Part shown: piece by piece, positions 40,500 to 48,831 of the stretch
How the letters are laid out: every line of letters starts with the position of its first letter
Numbering within the stretch: the stretch's first letter is position 1
Assembly (NCBI GenBank): GCA_964516095.1
Contig: CAZEYS010000003.1
Span: 1-57,902, forward strand
DNA: 57,902 bases
Reading direction: 5' to 3'
Source: Hydrogenothermus sp964516095
GTDB lineage: Bacteria; Aquificota; Aquificia; Aquificales; Hydrogenothermaceae
Notes under the pieces: model-generated
What the model saw: the letters and a program-made list of their open reading frames with translations, nothing else
Databases searched by the model: none
What the model was told of the DNA's origin: nothing
Program-made: the position numbers and the translations under genes

Positions 40500-41148
40500 C
40501 TAATTCTTGATGTCTTAACATTTTTCCTTCTTTCATATATATAACTTCTTCAGCCAGATTTGTTGCTATATCAGCAACCCTTTCTATATTAGAAGCAACA
40601 GTTATTAATCTTATACCTACTTTTATGTTTTTAGGATCTTCCACCATATATGTGTAGAGTTCTCTAATTATTTGTTCATTTAGGGCATCTACTTTGTCAT
40701 CTCTTTTTATAATATCCCTGGCAAGTTCCGTGTCTAAAGTTTCAAGACATATAATTGCATCTCTTACCATATCAAGGGTAATCTGTGTCATTATAGGTAA
40801 ATCTACATATTCTTTTAATTTTGGCTTTTGTATAATTCTTTCTGCTTGTTCTTTTATGTTTTCTGCATGGTCTCCAATTCTTTCTAAGTCTCTATTAACA
40901 AATAAATCCATTACAAGTATTCTTAAATATTTTGCTTCAGGTTGAAATCTTGCTATTGTTGTAATTATTAAACTTTCATTTTTAACTTCCATTTCATCAA
41001 CTTTTGGTTCCAGTTCATCTACTACTTTTAAAGGTTCAGGATCATGTTTAACGATTGCCTGAACAGCATTTTCAAGCATTGTCATTGACATTTCTGCCAT
41101 CTTTATAAGATTGTTCCTGATTTCCTCTAATTTAGGTTTAATAAGCAT
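40465..41148 (-). CDS. phoU: Phosphate signalling protein PhoU
   Basis: 227 residues of two PhoU three-helix repeats (about 10-95 and 115-205), each with the metal-binding E/DxxxD-type motif (DRDLERIGDHAENI-like in the first as NRDLERIGDHAENIKE, ASNIERVADIATNLAE in the second). It inhibits Pst transport and PhoR signalling under phosphate sufficiency. A GGAGG site precedes the ATG. It follows pstB by 12 bases and overlaps the kinase gene. The tail (DENGENKEDKV) is acidic. Confidence 0.95.
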   Translation of the reverse strand: MLIKPKLEEIRNNLIKMAEMSMTMLENAVQAIVKHDPEPLKVVDELEPKVDEMEVKNESLIITTIARFQPEAKYLRILVMDLFVNRDLERIGDHAENIKEQAERIIQKPKLKEYVDLPIMTQITLDMVRDAIICLETLDTELARDIIKRDDKVDALNEQIIRELYTYMVEDPKNIKVGIRLITVASNIERVADIATNLAEEVIYMKEGKMLRHQELDENGENKEDKV

Positions 41149-41160
41149 GTTTCCTCCATA

Positions 41161-41928
41161 TTAACCAAATTTACCTGAGATGTAATCCTCTGTTAATTTC
41201 TTTTTAGGTGTTGTAAATATAATATCAGTTTTATCAAATTCAATAAGTTCTCCTAAATACATAAAGGCTGTATAATCTGATACTCTTGCAGCTTGTTGCA
41301 TATTATGCGTAACAATGATTATTGTTACTTTGTTCTTGAGGCTTACTACAAGCTCTTCTATTTTTGCTGTTGAAATTGGGTCTAGAGCAGATGTAGGTTC
41401 ATCAAATAGCAAAACCTCTGGTTCTACTGCAAGGGCCCGTGCTATTACTAGTCTTTGTTGCTGACCTCCTGATAATCCTGTAGCTGGCTGGTCAAGTCTG
41501 TCCTCAACTTCATCCCAGAGAGCTGCCTGTCGTAACGCTTTTTCAACTCTTTCTCTTAAAATTTTCTTATCTTTTATTCCTCTTAACTTTAATCCATAGG
41601 CAACATTATCAAAAATACTCATTGGAAAAGGAGTTGGTTTTTGAAATACCATTCCAACTTTTGTTCTGAGTTTAATAAGGTCATAATTCTCATCTAATAC
41701 ATTTTCACCATCAAGTAGAATCTTGCCTTCATATCTGTTCCCCGGATATAAGTCATGCATTCTGTTAAAACAACGCAGTAAAGTTGTCTTTCCACATCCA
41801 GATGGACCAATCAAAGCTGTAACTTTCTTTTCATAAATGGGTATATTTATATCTTTTAGTGCTGGCTTTTTTGAACCTGCATACCAGAAATATAGATGCT
41901 CTACTTTTATTTTTTCTGTTTCTGCCAA
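41161..41928 (-). CDS. pstB: Phosphate ABC transporter ATPase PstB
   Basis: 255 residues: Walker A GPSGCGKTT, a Q-loop in VFQKPTPFPMSIFDNVAYG (the PFPMSIFDN block is PstB-specific), signature LSGGQQQRLVIARAL, Walker B LLFDEPTSALDP and H-loop THNMQQAARVSD. The C-terminal DIIFTTPKKKLTEDYISGKFG is the standard PstB end. TAGGAGG precedes the ATG. It powers phosphate uptake with PstA and PstC. Confidence 0.97.
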   Translation of the reverse strand: MAETEKIKVEHLYFWYAGSKKPALKDINIPIYEKKVTALIGPSGCGKTTLLRCFNRMHDLYPGNRYEGKILLDGENVLDENYDLIKLRTKVGMVFQKPTPFPMSIFDNVAYGLKLRGIKDKKILRERVEKALRQAALWDEVEDRLDQPATGLSGGQQQRLVIARALAVEPEVLLFDEPTSALDPISTAKIEELVVSLKNKVTIIIVTHNMQQAARVSDYTAFMYLGELIEFDKTDIIFTTPKKKLTEDYISGKFG

Positions 41929-41937
41929 TTTTTCCTC

Positions 41938-43020
41938 CTAATTTTTATATCTCCAGTGTATTATGTATCTGGCAGATATTGTAACAAGTAAAATAAAGAA
42001 AGTTATGATAAAAGATGCAGCCCATGCTTTTGTATGCCAGTCTTCATAAGGCCCTGTGGCATAAACAAATATCGTAACAGTCAAGGATGCTATTGGCTCG
42101 TTCATATTCATAGTGAAATAAGAGTTATTGAAGGATGTAAATAATAAAGGTGCTGTTTCTCCGGCTACCCTTGATATAGATAATATTACGCCAGTTAGTA
42201 TTCCAGTCATAGCTGCTCTAATAACTATATCCTTAATAACATGATAATAAGAAGCTCCTAAAGCAAATGCCGCTTCCCTTAAACTCCATGGAACAAGAGA
42301 AAGCATATCTTCAGTAGTTCTCAGTATTACAGGTATCATAATGAATGCAAGGGAAGCTGCTCCTGCCCATCCGTTAAATCCATGAATTTTGTCTACCAGT
42401 TTATGTAAAAGATATATAAATAAAAATACTCCAAATAGGACAGTTATAAGATTAATAATAAGGTTTAAAAGTTTAACTGCAGAGTCTGATTTTACACTAA
42501 AAACGTTTAACAAAACTTTACTGGTAAAGAGATTTAAAACACTTCCAAATATAAAGGTAATAATAGCTGATAGAAATCCTACAGCAACTACTCCCCCATA
42601 GTTAATATGTCCTATTGGTTTAACAAGAATTGCATATATAAATGTACCAACAACAATAGAAGGAACACTTACCATAATATCAGATAAAATAGAAACGGTC
42701 TTGGCAAACTTTGTTCCTCTTGCATACTCTGCTATAAATATACCTGCCAGCATACCAATGGGTACTCCCATAATTACAGCAAAAAACACTATTTCAAGCT
42801 GTCCGACAAAAGCGTTTCTTAGACCGCCTCCTTCTATTCCTGGTGGGGCGGGGTCTTCTGTAAAGAGTTCCCAATTTAAACCTGCTATTCCATGTCTTAA
42901 AACATCAAAAAGTATAAATCCAAGCCAGAATAGACCTATAAAAGCTGCAAATGTGGATAATGATAAAGCTATAAAGCTTTTTATTTTCCTTATTTTGGTG
43001 TACTTTTCTGCAGTGGTCAT
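41938..43020 (-). CDS. pstA: Phosphate ABC transporter permease PstA
   Basis: 360 residues, longer than E. coli PstA (296), with the added length between the second and third conserved blocks, where two additional hydrophobic segments (about 135-160 and 185-205, NLFTSKVLLN then INLITVLFGVFLFIYLL) occur. The permease EAA-type loop is EAAFALGASYYHVIKDIVI, and the gating Arg/Glu region ISRVAGETAPLLFTS is canonical. It overlaps pstC by ATGA. Confidence 0.94.
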   Translation of the reverse strand: MTTAEKYTKIRKIKSFIALSLSTFAAFIGLFWLGFILFDVLRHGIAGLNWELFTEDPAPPGIEGGGLRNAFVGQLEIVFFAVIMGVPIGMLAGIFIAEYARGTKFAKTVSILSDIMVSVPSIVVGTFIYAILVKPIGHINYGGVVAVGFLSAIITFIFGSVLNLFTSKVLLNVFSVKSDSAVKLLNLIINLITVLFGVFLFIYLLHKLVDKIHGFNGWAGAASLAFIMIPVILRTTEDMLSLVPWSLREAAFALGASYYHVIKDIVIRAAMTGILTGVILSISRVAGETAPLLFTSFNNSYFTMNMNEPIASLTVTIFVYATGPYEDWHTKAWAASFIITFFILLVTISARYIIHWRYKN

Positions 43021-43958
43021 CGTGAATATCCTCTTTCAGCTTTTAAAAGGAAAAATTTGGCAATAGCTAATATTACAAAGCTTAAAACAAATAGGATTAA
43101 TGCCAGATAGAATAAAGAAGAAAGGTATATATCCGAATCTGCTTCAGTAAATTCATTAGCCAATGTAACTGTTATAGTAGCTGCAGCGTCTAATAATGAT
43201 AATGTTATTTGATGATTGTTACCAAGGACAAAAGCGACAGCCATTGTTTCTCCTAAAGCTCTACCTAAAGCTAATACAATTCCTCCATATATTCCAAGTT
43301 TAGCGTAAGGTATCATTATATCTTTAACTACATCCCATTTTGTTGCACCTAATGCATAAGCTGATTCTTTCATAATATTTGGAGTTAGATTTAGAGAATC
43401 TCTTGCAATACTTGCTATAAACGGTATTATCATAATACTTAAAACTAAACTCGCTGTAAGAAGGTCAATACCAGTTGGAGTTCCTTCGAAGAGTTTTCCT
43501 ATTACTGGTATTTTGCCCAGTGTGTTTTGCAAAGCTGGTTCAATGTAATTTCCCATAATTGGAGCAAGTGTGAAAAGACCCCACATACCGTAAATAATAC
43601 TTGGAATAGCTGCAAGCATTTCTATAGCGATACCAATAGGAGTTTTAAGCAAGTGTGGGGAAACTTCTGCAAGAAATATGGCTATACCAATGGCTATAGG
43701 TATAGCAAAAAGCAAGGATAAAACAGTAGTAACCAATGTTCCATAAAGAGAAGCGGCAGCTCCAAAAATCTCTCTAACAGGATCCCATTCTTCTGTAAGT
43801 ATAAAATTTATTATTCCAAATCTGTGAATGGCTAATGATGACTCATTATACAGGACTAATACAGTGGAAAAAATTAAACTTAAAACTAAAAAGGAAGCCG
43901 AGAATGCAATAATTCCAAAGAAAATATCCTGAAATGGTAATTTCTTTAACTTTTTCAT
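43017..43958 (-). CDS. pstC: Phosphate ABC transporter permease PstC
   Basis: 313 residues with six membrane helices, the EAA loop ESAYALGATKWDVVKDIMIP and the conserved LALGRALGETMAVAFVLGN block carrying the Arg and Glu needed for transport. A long periplasmic segment (about 130-175) follows the third helix. It is separated from pstS by 100 bases that contain a hairpin with a U-tract, consistent with lower expression than pstS. Start ATG with an AAAGGT-type site. Confidence 0.95.
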   Translation of the reverse strand: MKKLKKLPFQDIFFGIIAFSASFLVLSLIFSTVLVLYNESSLAIHRFGIINFILTEEWDPVREIFGAAASLYGTLVTTVLSLLFAIPIAIGIAIFLAEVSPHLLKTPIGIAIEMLAAIPSIIYGMWGLFTLAPIMGNYIEPALQNTLGKIPVIGKLFEGTPTGIDLLTASLVLSIMIIPFIASIARDSLNLTPNIMKESAYALGATKWDVVKDIMIPYAKLGIYGGIVLALGRALGETMAVAFVLGNNHQITLSLLDAAATITVTLANEFTEADSDIYLSSLFYLALILFVLSFVILAIAKFFLLKAERGYSR

Positions 43959-43997
43959 CCATGTTTACCTTTGAGATATTCTAAAATTCATTATAAC

Positions 43998-44023
43998 AAA
44001 AAAAAGAGGCTTATAAAGCCTCC
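43998..44023 (-). terminator. Attenuator or partial terminator between pstS and pstC
   Basis: Read on the minus strand, a seven-base-pair stem GAGGCTT/AAGCCTC with a three-base loop (44006-44022) is followed by eight T (43998-44005). It lies downstream of pstS and upstream of pstC, so it would let pstS be made in excess over the membrane subunits, as usual for a binding protein. Confidence 0.75.
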
Positions 44024-44058
44024 TTAGATATTATTAAGTTCAGCAACAGCAGGACAGA

Positions 44059-45075
44059 TTACTCTTCTGGATATATTCCGTTTTCTTTCCAGTATTTGTA
44101 TATTTTTTCTTTAAGTTCTTTTGGTAAAGGAACATAATCCAGCTTTATTGCTATTTCGTCTCCATTTTCAAACGCCCATTTGAAAAATTTATTAACTTTT
44201 TTATCTGCCTCTTTTTTCTCTCTTGCTTCAAGTATAAAAGATGCACCAGCTATTGGCCATGCGTTTTTCCCAGGAGCATTAACCATCCATAGATAGAAGT
44301 GCTTTTTAGGGTCAAAGTTTGCAGTTGCTCCAGCTGACTTAAATGTTTCTATTGATGGAGCTACAAAATTCCCTGCTTTATTTTTTAGAAGTGTATATGC
44401 AAGTCTGTTTTGTTTTGCATATGCAAACTCAACATAACCTATTGAGTATTTAAGTCTTTTAACATAGTTTGCAACCCCTTCGTTTCCTTTTCCACCAATT
44501 CCAACTGGCCAATTTACAGCTTTACCTGCTCCAACTTTTTCTTTCCACTGAGGACAAGCATCTGAAAGGTAATGGGTAAATATAGCAGTCGTCCCAGAAC
44601 CATCAGATCTATGAACAACTGTTATCTTTTTATGTGGTAATCTTAGGTTTGGATTTAACTCTTTTAAATGACTGTTGTCCCAGTATTTTATTTCTCCAAG
44701 ATATATATGGCAGAGAGCATCCGCATCTAACTTTAACTGTCCTGCTTTAACACCAGGTATATTTACAACAGGTACTACCCCACCTATAATTGCTGGGAAT
44801 TGATACAGTCTGTATTCATCGAGCTTTTTTGGTGGGAGAGGTGCGTCAGAAGCTCCAAAGTCAACTGTTCTATTTCTTATTTGTCTAATTCCACCACCAG
44901 AACCTATAGACTGATAGTTTAGTTTTACTCCTGTTTCTTTGTAATATTGATAAGCCCATGCTGAGTAAACAGGATATGGGAAAGTAGCTCCTGCCCCATT
45001 TATAGTTTCTCCAGCTATAGCAGTTGAGCTTGCTAAAATTCCTACTGCTACTATTCCATTTAATATTTTTTTCAT
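44059..45075 (-). CDS. pstS: Periplasmic phosphate-binding protein PstS
   Basis: 338 residues: signal peptide (1-21, TAIA-GE), then the PstS signature INGAGATFPYPVYSAW with the phosphate-binding Thr/Ser set, SIGSGGGIRQI, VDFGASDAPL and the DGSGTTAIFT loop (Arg/Asp/Ser/Gly/Thr of the phosphate site). It is a free periplasmic protein, with no lipobox. A GGAGG site precedes the ATG, and it follows the porin gene by 28 bases. Confidence 0.97.
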   Translation of the reverse strand: MKKILNGIVAVGILASSTAIAGETINGAGATFPYPVYSAWAYQYYKETGVKLNYQSIGSGGGIRQIRNRTVDFGASDAPLPPKKLDEYRLYQFPAIIGGVVPVVNIPGVKAGQLKLDADALCHIYLGEIKYWDNSHLKELNPNLRLPHKKITVVHRSDGSGTTAIFTHYLSDACPQWKEKVGAGKAVNWPVGIGGKGNEGVANYVKRLKYSIGYVEFAYAKQNRLAYTLLKNKAGNFVAPSIETFKSAGATANFDPKKHFYLWMVNAPGKNAWPIAGASFILEAREKKEADKKVNKFFKWAFENGDEIAIKLDYVPLPKELKEKIYKYWKENGIYPEE

Positions 45076-45103
45076 TTTTTACTACCTCCAAATCTTTTCT
45101 TTA

Positions 45104-46261
45104 TTAAAAGTGAACTTCAGCTGTTACCATATATTTATTATAGTCTTTAGAGTCATTGTTTTTATAATCTACTTTTATTCCATTTACAAGCCATGTTACA
45201 TGCTTATTCATGTGCCATGCAACTCCGTATATATACTGCTTTCTGTCATAATTATTGTTGTCAGAGTTCCAGAAGTCATATCTTCCAAAAAGAGATAATT
45301 TATGTTCTAATAATGGTCTAATTTCAAAGTTTACAGAAAATCCATTTCCAGTTTGTTCTGCTTTTGAATACCAGTCAGAATGTATATACTGACCTGCAAT
45401 TAAAAATAGAGGTTGGTTATAAACTGCATGAAGTTGAACAACTGTTAAATCATCATGAGAACCTCTGTAGTTGTAATTATCTAAAGCATGTATAGACACG
45501 TTTGCGTAAGTTTGAGATAATGGCTTAGGTTTTTTTGTTCCTCCACCAAGTACATGCCATGTTAATCTTCCATCTATCATAGGCTGATTTGGGGCATTTC
45601 CTTTATCTTTTCTTTTGTAATGGTCATAACCTTCTCCATCAAAAACTCCATATTCGGCAGATACATATTCAGTTTTTGTTTTGAAATCTATACCTGTGTC
45701 AGCTGAAGGTAAGAGATGTGCCCCGTCTGATGATTCAAAAAATGTTTTTGAAATAGATCTTTGCCACCATCCAGAGTGTTCTTCGTAGTCAAGCCATGGA
45801 GTATGTACAAGTCCTATTTCAAAGCCAGTGTATGGAACAAAAGATGAAATATCTTTATATAAATAAAGGTGTTTTAGTTTTACGTTAAGCTCTTTTCCTT
45901 CGTTTGGGTTATCTTTGTGATTGTGTGCTGTTACATCTAATGTAAATCTAACGTAGTCTTTTTTATTGAAATAAAATTTAGTGATATAGTATCCTCTTCT
46001 TATTTCAAAGTAGCCTTCGTCTTTTCCTCCCTTTACATCTTTATATGTGTAACCTATATAAGCTAAACCTTCGAATTTTAGTTTCTTATCTTTTGTGGAT
46101 ACAACACCTTCTTTTTTAACTTTTTTGTCAAGATTAATAGCCTCTTCTTTTGTTAAAACTCCCTTTTCGTAAAGTTTTTCAATTAAAGGATTTTGGATTT
46201 CCTGTGCAGTAACTGATGAAACTGCAGAAATCAAAGCCAATGCTAAAACTCTTTTTTTCAT
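45104..46261 (-). CDS. Phosphate-selective porin (OprO/OprP-like)
   Basis: 385 residues: signal peptide (1-19, SSVTA), a short helical segment near 30-50 (KLYEKGVLTKEEAINLDKKV) like the one in OprP-type porins, then a beta barrel with alternating aromatic strands and C-terminal EVHF with terminal Phe. It has the FEGLAYIGYTYKD and GYFEIRRGYY blocks of the family. First gene of the pst transcript, with GGAGG before the ATG. Phosphate selectivity is inferred from its operon. Confidence 0.85.
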   Translation of the reverse strand: MKKRVLALALISAVSSVTAQEIQNPLIEKLYEKGVLTKEEAINLDKKVKKEGVVSTKDKKLKFEGLAYIGYTYKDVKGGKDEGYFEIRRGYYITKFYFNKKDYVRFTLDVTAHNHKDNPNEGKELNVKLKHLYLYKDISSFVPYTGFEIGLVHTPWLDYEEHSGWWQRSISKTFFESSDGAHLLPSADTGIDFKTKTEYVSAEYGVFDGEGYDHYKRKDKGNAPNQPMIDGRLTWHVLGGGTKKPKPLSQTYANVSIHALDNYNYRGSHDDLTVVQLHAVYNQPLFLIAGQYIHSDWYSKAEQTGNGFSVNFEIRPLLEHKLSLFGRYDFWNSDNNNYDRKQYIYGVAWHMNKHVTWLVNGIKVDYKNNDSKDYNKYMVTAEVHF

Positions 46262-46317
46262 CTAAAACCTCCAATAGTTTTGTTTTGAAGTAGTTTATTA
46301 AAAGAGTATGAAAATAT

Positions 46318-46356
46318 TATTAAGAAACTATTAAAAAATCTTAACAATTTTTAAAT
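46318..46356 (-). promoter_or_regulatory. Possible Pho box upstream of the porin-pst operon
   Basis: On the minus strand four TTAA cores (at 46351-46354, 46341-46344, 46331-46334 and 46320-46323) recur at 10, 10 and 11 bases, about 60 bases before the porin ATG. Tandem direct repeats one helical turn apart are the mark of PhoB/PhoP binding sites. A CATACT about 10 bases downstream could be the -10. AT-richness makes TTAA common, so this is suggestive only. The 150-base space 46262-46411 holds nothing else apart from the alr ribosome site. Confidence 0.45.
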
Positions 46357-46411
46357 TCGTCTATTTGTATTAAAATGTAATAAAGATAAAAAACCCAAGG
46401 AGAGTAATAGA

Positions 46412-47476
46412 ATAAGAAGCTGGGCTGAAATTCATATAAAAAAACTCACGAATAATGTTAAAAAAATACAAGATTTTGTAAAGAAAGACATTATTGCAGT
46501 CGTAAAAGCTGATGCTTACGGACATGATGCGTTAATTGTAAGTAAAGAACTTGAAAATTTTCCTTTTATAAAGTTTTTAGCAGTTGCAACTGCAGAGGAA
46601 GGAAAACAGTTAAGAGAAAATGGTGTAAAAAAAAATATTCTTGTTTTGGGGGGGATTTTAGAAGACGAAATTGAGCATTTTAACCAGTTTAATCTAACAC
46701 CAGTAATATCTGATTTTTATGGATTAGATTTAGTAAAAAAGTTAAAAAATAAGAATATTCACCTGAAATTTGATACAGGAATGCACAGGCTTGGATTTTA
46801 TGAGCAAGATATAGAAAAGATAAAATCCTTTATAAAAGTAAATAATATAAACGTAGAAGGAATTATGTCCCATTTTCCATCTGCTGATATAGACCCAGAG
46901 TTTACCCAGTTTCAAATAAAAAAGTTCTATGCTATTGTAAAAAAATTCCAGGCTTTAAATCCACAGTATATCCATCTTCAAAACAGCGCAGGTATAGATT
47001 ATGAGTGTAGTTATTGTAATGCTGTCAGGATAGGGCTTGCCTTATATGGGGAAAAACCAAAAGCTAAATTTCCAATAAAAGTTGAAAACTGTATGTATGT
47101 AAAGTCAAGACTAATATCCATAAAAAACATTAAAAAAGGAGAAAAGGTATCTTACTGTGGTAATTTTACAGCAGATAAAGACATGAAAATAGGGGTTATA
47201 TCTTTTGGCTATGCAGATGGACTTCCCAGAAATCTATCTAACAAAGGGTATGTTTTGATAAATGGAAAAAGGGCATATATTATTGGAAATATAACTATGG
47301 ATATGGCAATAGTAAGTTTAGATAATGTAGATGCACAGATAGGAGATGAAGTTACAATCATTGGAAAACAAAAAGACAAAGAAATTACATTTTCTGAAAT
47401 TGCAAATTTGGCTGGGACAATACCCTATGAAATAATGTGTGGAATATCAAAAAGAGTAAAAAGGGTGAGAGTATGA
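46412..47476 (+). CDS. alr: Alanine racemase (apparent ATA start)
   Basis: PLP enzyme making D-alanine for peptidoglycan. Reading starts at ATA 46412, giving 354 residues that begin with the typical R-S-W-A-E-I block and include the Schiff-base Lys32 in VVKADAYGH. AAGGAG lies 9 bases upstream. There is no ATG, GTG or TTG in this frame between the stop at 46352 and a TTG at 46646, and starting at 46646 would delete the catalytic Lys. The C-domain has the catalytic Tyr in KVSYCGNF, and GYADGLPR, NITMDMAIV and GDEVTIIG. It overlaps the response regulator by ATGA. Identity is sure; the start codon is inferred. Confidence 0.9.
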   Translation: MRSWAEIHIKKLTNNVKKIQDFVKKDIIAVVKADAYGHDALIVSKELENFPFIKFLAVATAEEGKQLRENGVKKNILVLGGILEDEIEHFNQFNLTPVISDFYGLDLVKKLKNKNIHLKFDTGMHRLGFYEQDIEKIKSFIKVNNINVEGIMSHFPSADIDPEFTQFQIKKFYAIVKKFQALNPQYIHLQNSAGIDYECSYCNAVRIGLALYGEKPKAKFPIKVENCMYVKSRLISIKNIKKGEKVSYCGNFTADKDMKIGVISFGYADGLPRNLSNKGYVLINGKRAYIIGNITMDMAIVSLDNVDAQIGDEVTIIGKQKDKEITFSEIANLAGTIPYEIMCGISKRVKRVRV

Positions 47477-48831
47477 GAAATTTATCTATACTTATTGTGG
47501 ATGATGAGGAAAATATAAGGTCTCTACTAACTGATATACTGGAAGATGAAGGATATTACACAGATTCAGTTTCATCTTTAAAAGAAGCTAAAAATAAACT
47601 TAAAGAAAGGGATTATGATATCGTGTTTTTAGATGTATGGCTTCCTGATGGAGATGGTACTGAGCTAATAGAGTATATTAAAAGGATATCTTCTAAAACA
47701 AAGATTGTTATGATTTCAGGCCACGCAAATATACCAATAGCTGTTAAGTCACTGAAACTTGGAGCCTATGACTTTTTAGAAAAGCCTCTCTCTACTGAGT
47801 CTATACTGGCCATTATAGAAAAGATATCTAAAGAGATTAAAAAGGAACTTGAATTTGAGTTTTTAAAAGAAAAGGAAGGAAAAGATATAGAGCTAATTGG
47901 AAATTCTCCTCCTATGCAAAGACTAAAAGAACAGATAAAAAAAGTAGCAAAAACAAATGCATGGGTTATGATTTTAGGAGAAAACGGAACTGGAAAAGAG
48001 TTAGTAGCTAAAAGTATTCACTATTTGTCTGATAGAGCCGATAAGCCTTTTGTAGATATAAACTGTGCAGCTATTCCAGATGAACTTTTTGAGGCAGAAC
48101 TCTTTGGTTATGAAAAAGGAGCATTTACAAATGCAGTTTCACGGAAGCCTGGGAAACTGGAAATTGCTGACGGAGGCACATTATTCTTAGATGAAGTTGC
48201 AGACCTGAGTCTAAAAGCACAGGCTAAACTCCTAAGGGTTTTAGAGGAAAAAACTTTCTCACGACTTGGAAGTAATCAAAAAATAAAGGTTGACATAAGA
48301 GTGATATCTGCCACAAACAAAGATATTGATGAGGAGATAGAAAAGGGAAACTTTAGACAAGATTTAGCATTTAGACTGTCAGTGGTTCCGATAAAAGTTC
48401 CACCATTAAGAGAAAGAGGAGAAGACATTATCCTTCTGGCAAAACACTTTTTGAAAAAATCTTGTATGGAAAATAAGATGGATATTCCACAGATTTCTGA
48501 ACAAGTAATAAAAGTATTCTTAAAATACTCATGGCCAGGTAATGTAAGAGAATTGAAAAATCTTATGGAAAGGTTATGTATTTTTAGTTCAGGAGTAATA
48601 ACAATAGATGACCTACCACAGTATATGATAAAAGGAAAAAACCGAAAAAATTCTTTATCATACGGCATAAAACCATTGAAAGAAGTAAGAGAACTTGCTG
48701 AAAAAGAAGTTATAAAGCAAGCCCTGGAAAAGTACGGTAATAAAAATCTAAAAGAAGTTGCAAAAGTTCTTCAAGTTGATTTATCTTCCCTATACAGAAA
48801 GATTAAACAGTATAATCTTGACTCTACGTGA
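47473..48831 (+). CDS. NtrC-family sigma-54 response regulator with GAFTNA loop
   Basis: 452 residues from ATG 47473 (ATGA overlap with alr). A longer in-frame start inside alr is rejected. Receiver domain with Asp54 (FLDVWLPDGDG) and Lys in EKP, AAA+ domain with Walker A GENGTGKE (169-176), Walker B GGTLFLDEVADL and Arg finger region, and a C-terminal Fis-type helix-turn-helix (LKEVAKVLQVDLSSLYRKI). The sigma-54 contact loop reads GAFTNA (216-221) instead of GAFTGA. It resembles NtrX. No cognate kinase is adjacent. The 3' end overlaps the convergent gene by 8 bases. Confidence 0.92.
   Translation: MRNLSILIVDDEENIRSLLTDILEDEGYYTDSVSSLKEAKNKLKERDYDIVFLDVWLPDGDGTELIEYIKRISSKTKIVMISGHANIPIAVKSLKLGAYDFLEKPLSTESILAIIEKISKEIKKELEFEFLKEKEGKDIELIGNSPPMQRLKEQIKKVAKTNAWVMILGENGTGKELVAKSIHYLSDRADKPFVDINCAAIPDELFEAELFGYEKGAFTNAVSRKPGKLEIADGGTLFLDEVADLSLKAQAKLLRVLEEKTFSRLGSNQKIKVDIRVISATNKDIDEEIEKGNFRQDLAFRLSVVPIKVPPLRERGEDIILLAKHFLKKSCMENKMDIPQISEQVIKVFLKYSWPGNVRELKNLMERLCIFSSGVITIDDLPQYMIKGKNRKNSLSYGIKPLKEVRELAEKEVIKQALEKYGNKNLKEVAKVLQVDLSSLYRKIKQYNLDST

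Noticed and set aside
47437..47472. Longer response regulator start at 47437
   Set aside because: It lies inside the alr 3' end in another frame. The ATG at 47473 gives the usual ATGA overlap and the normal receiver-domain start.
46646..47476. TTG at 46646 as the alr start
   Set aside because: It would delete the N-terminal strand and the PLP lysine. The upstream codons clearly encode the conserved alanine racemase N-terminus.
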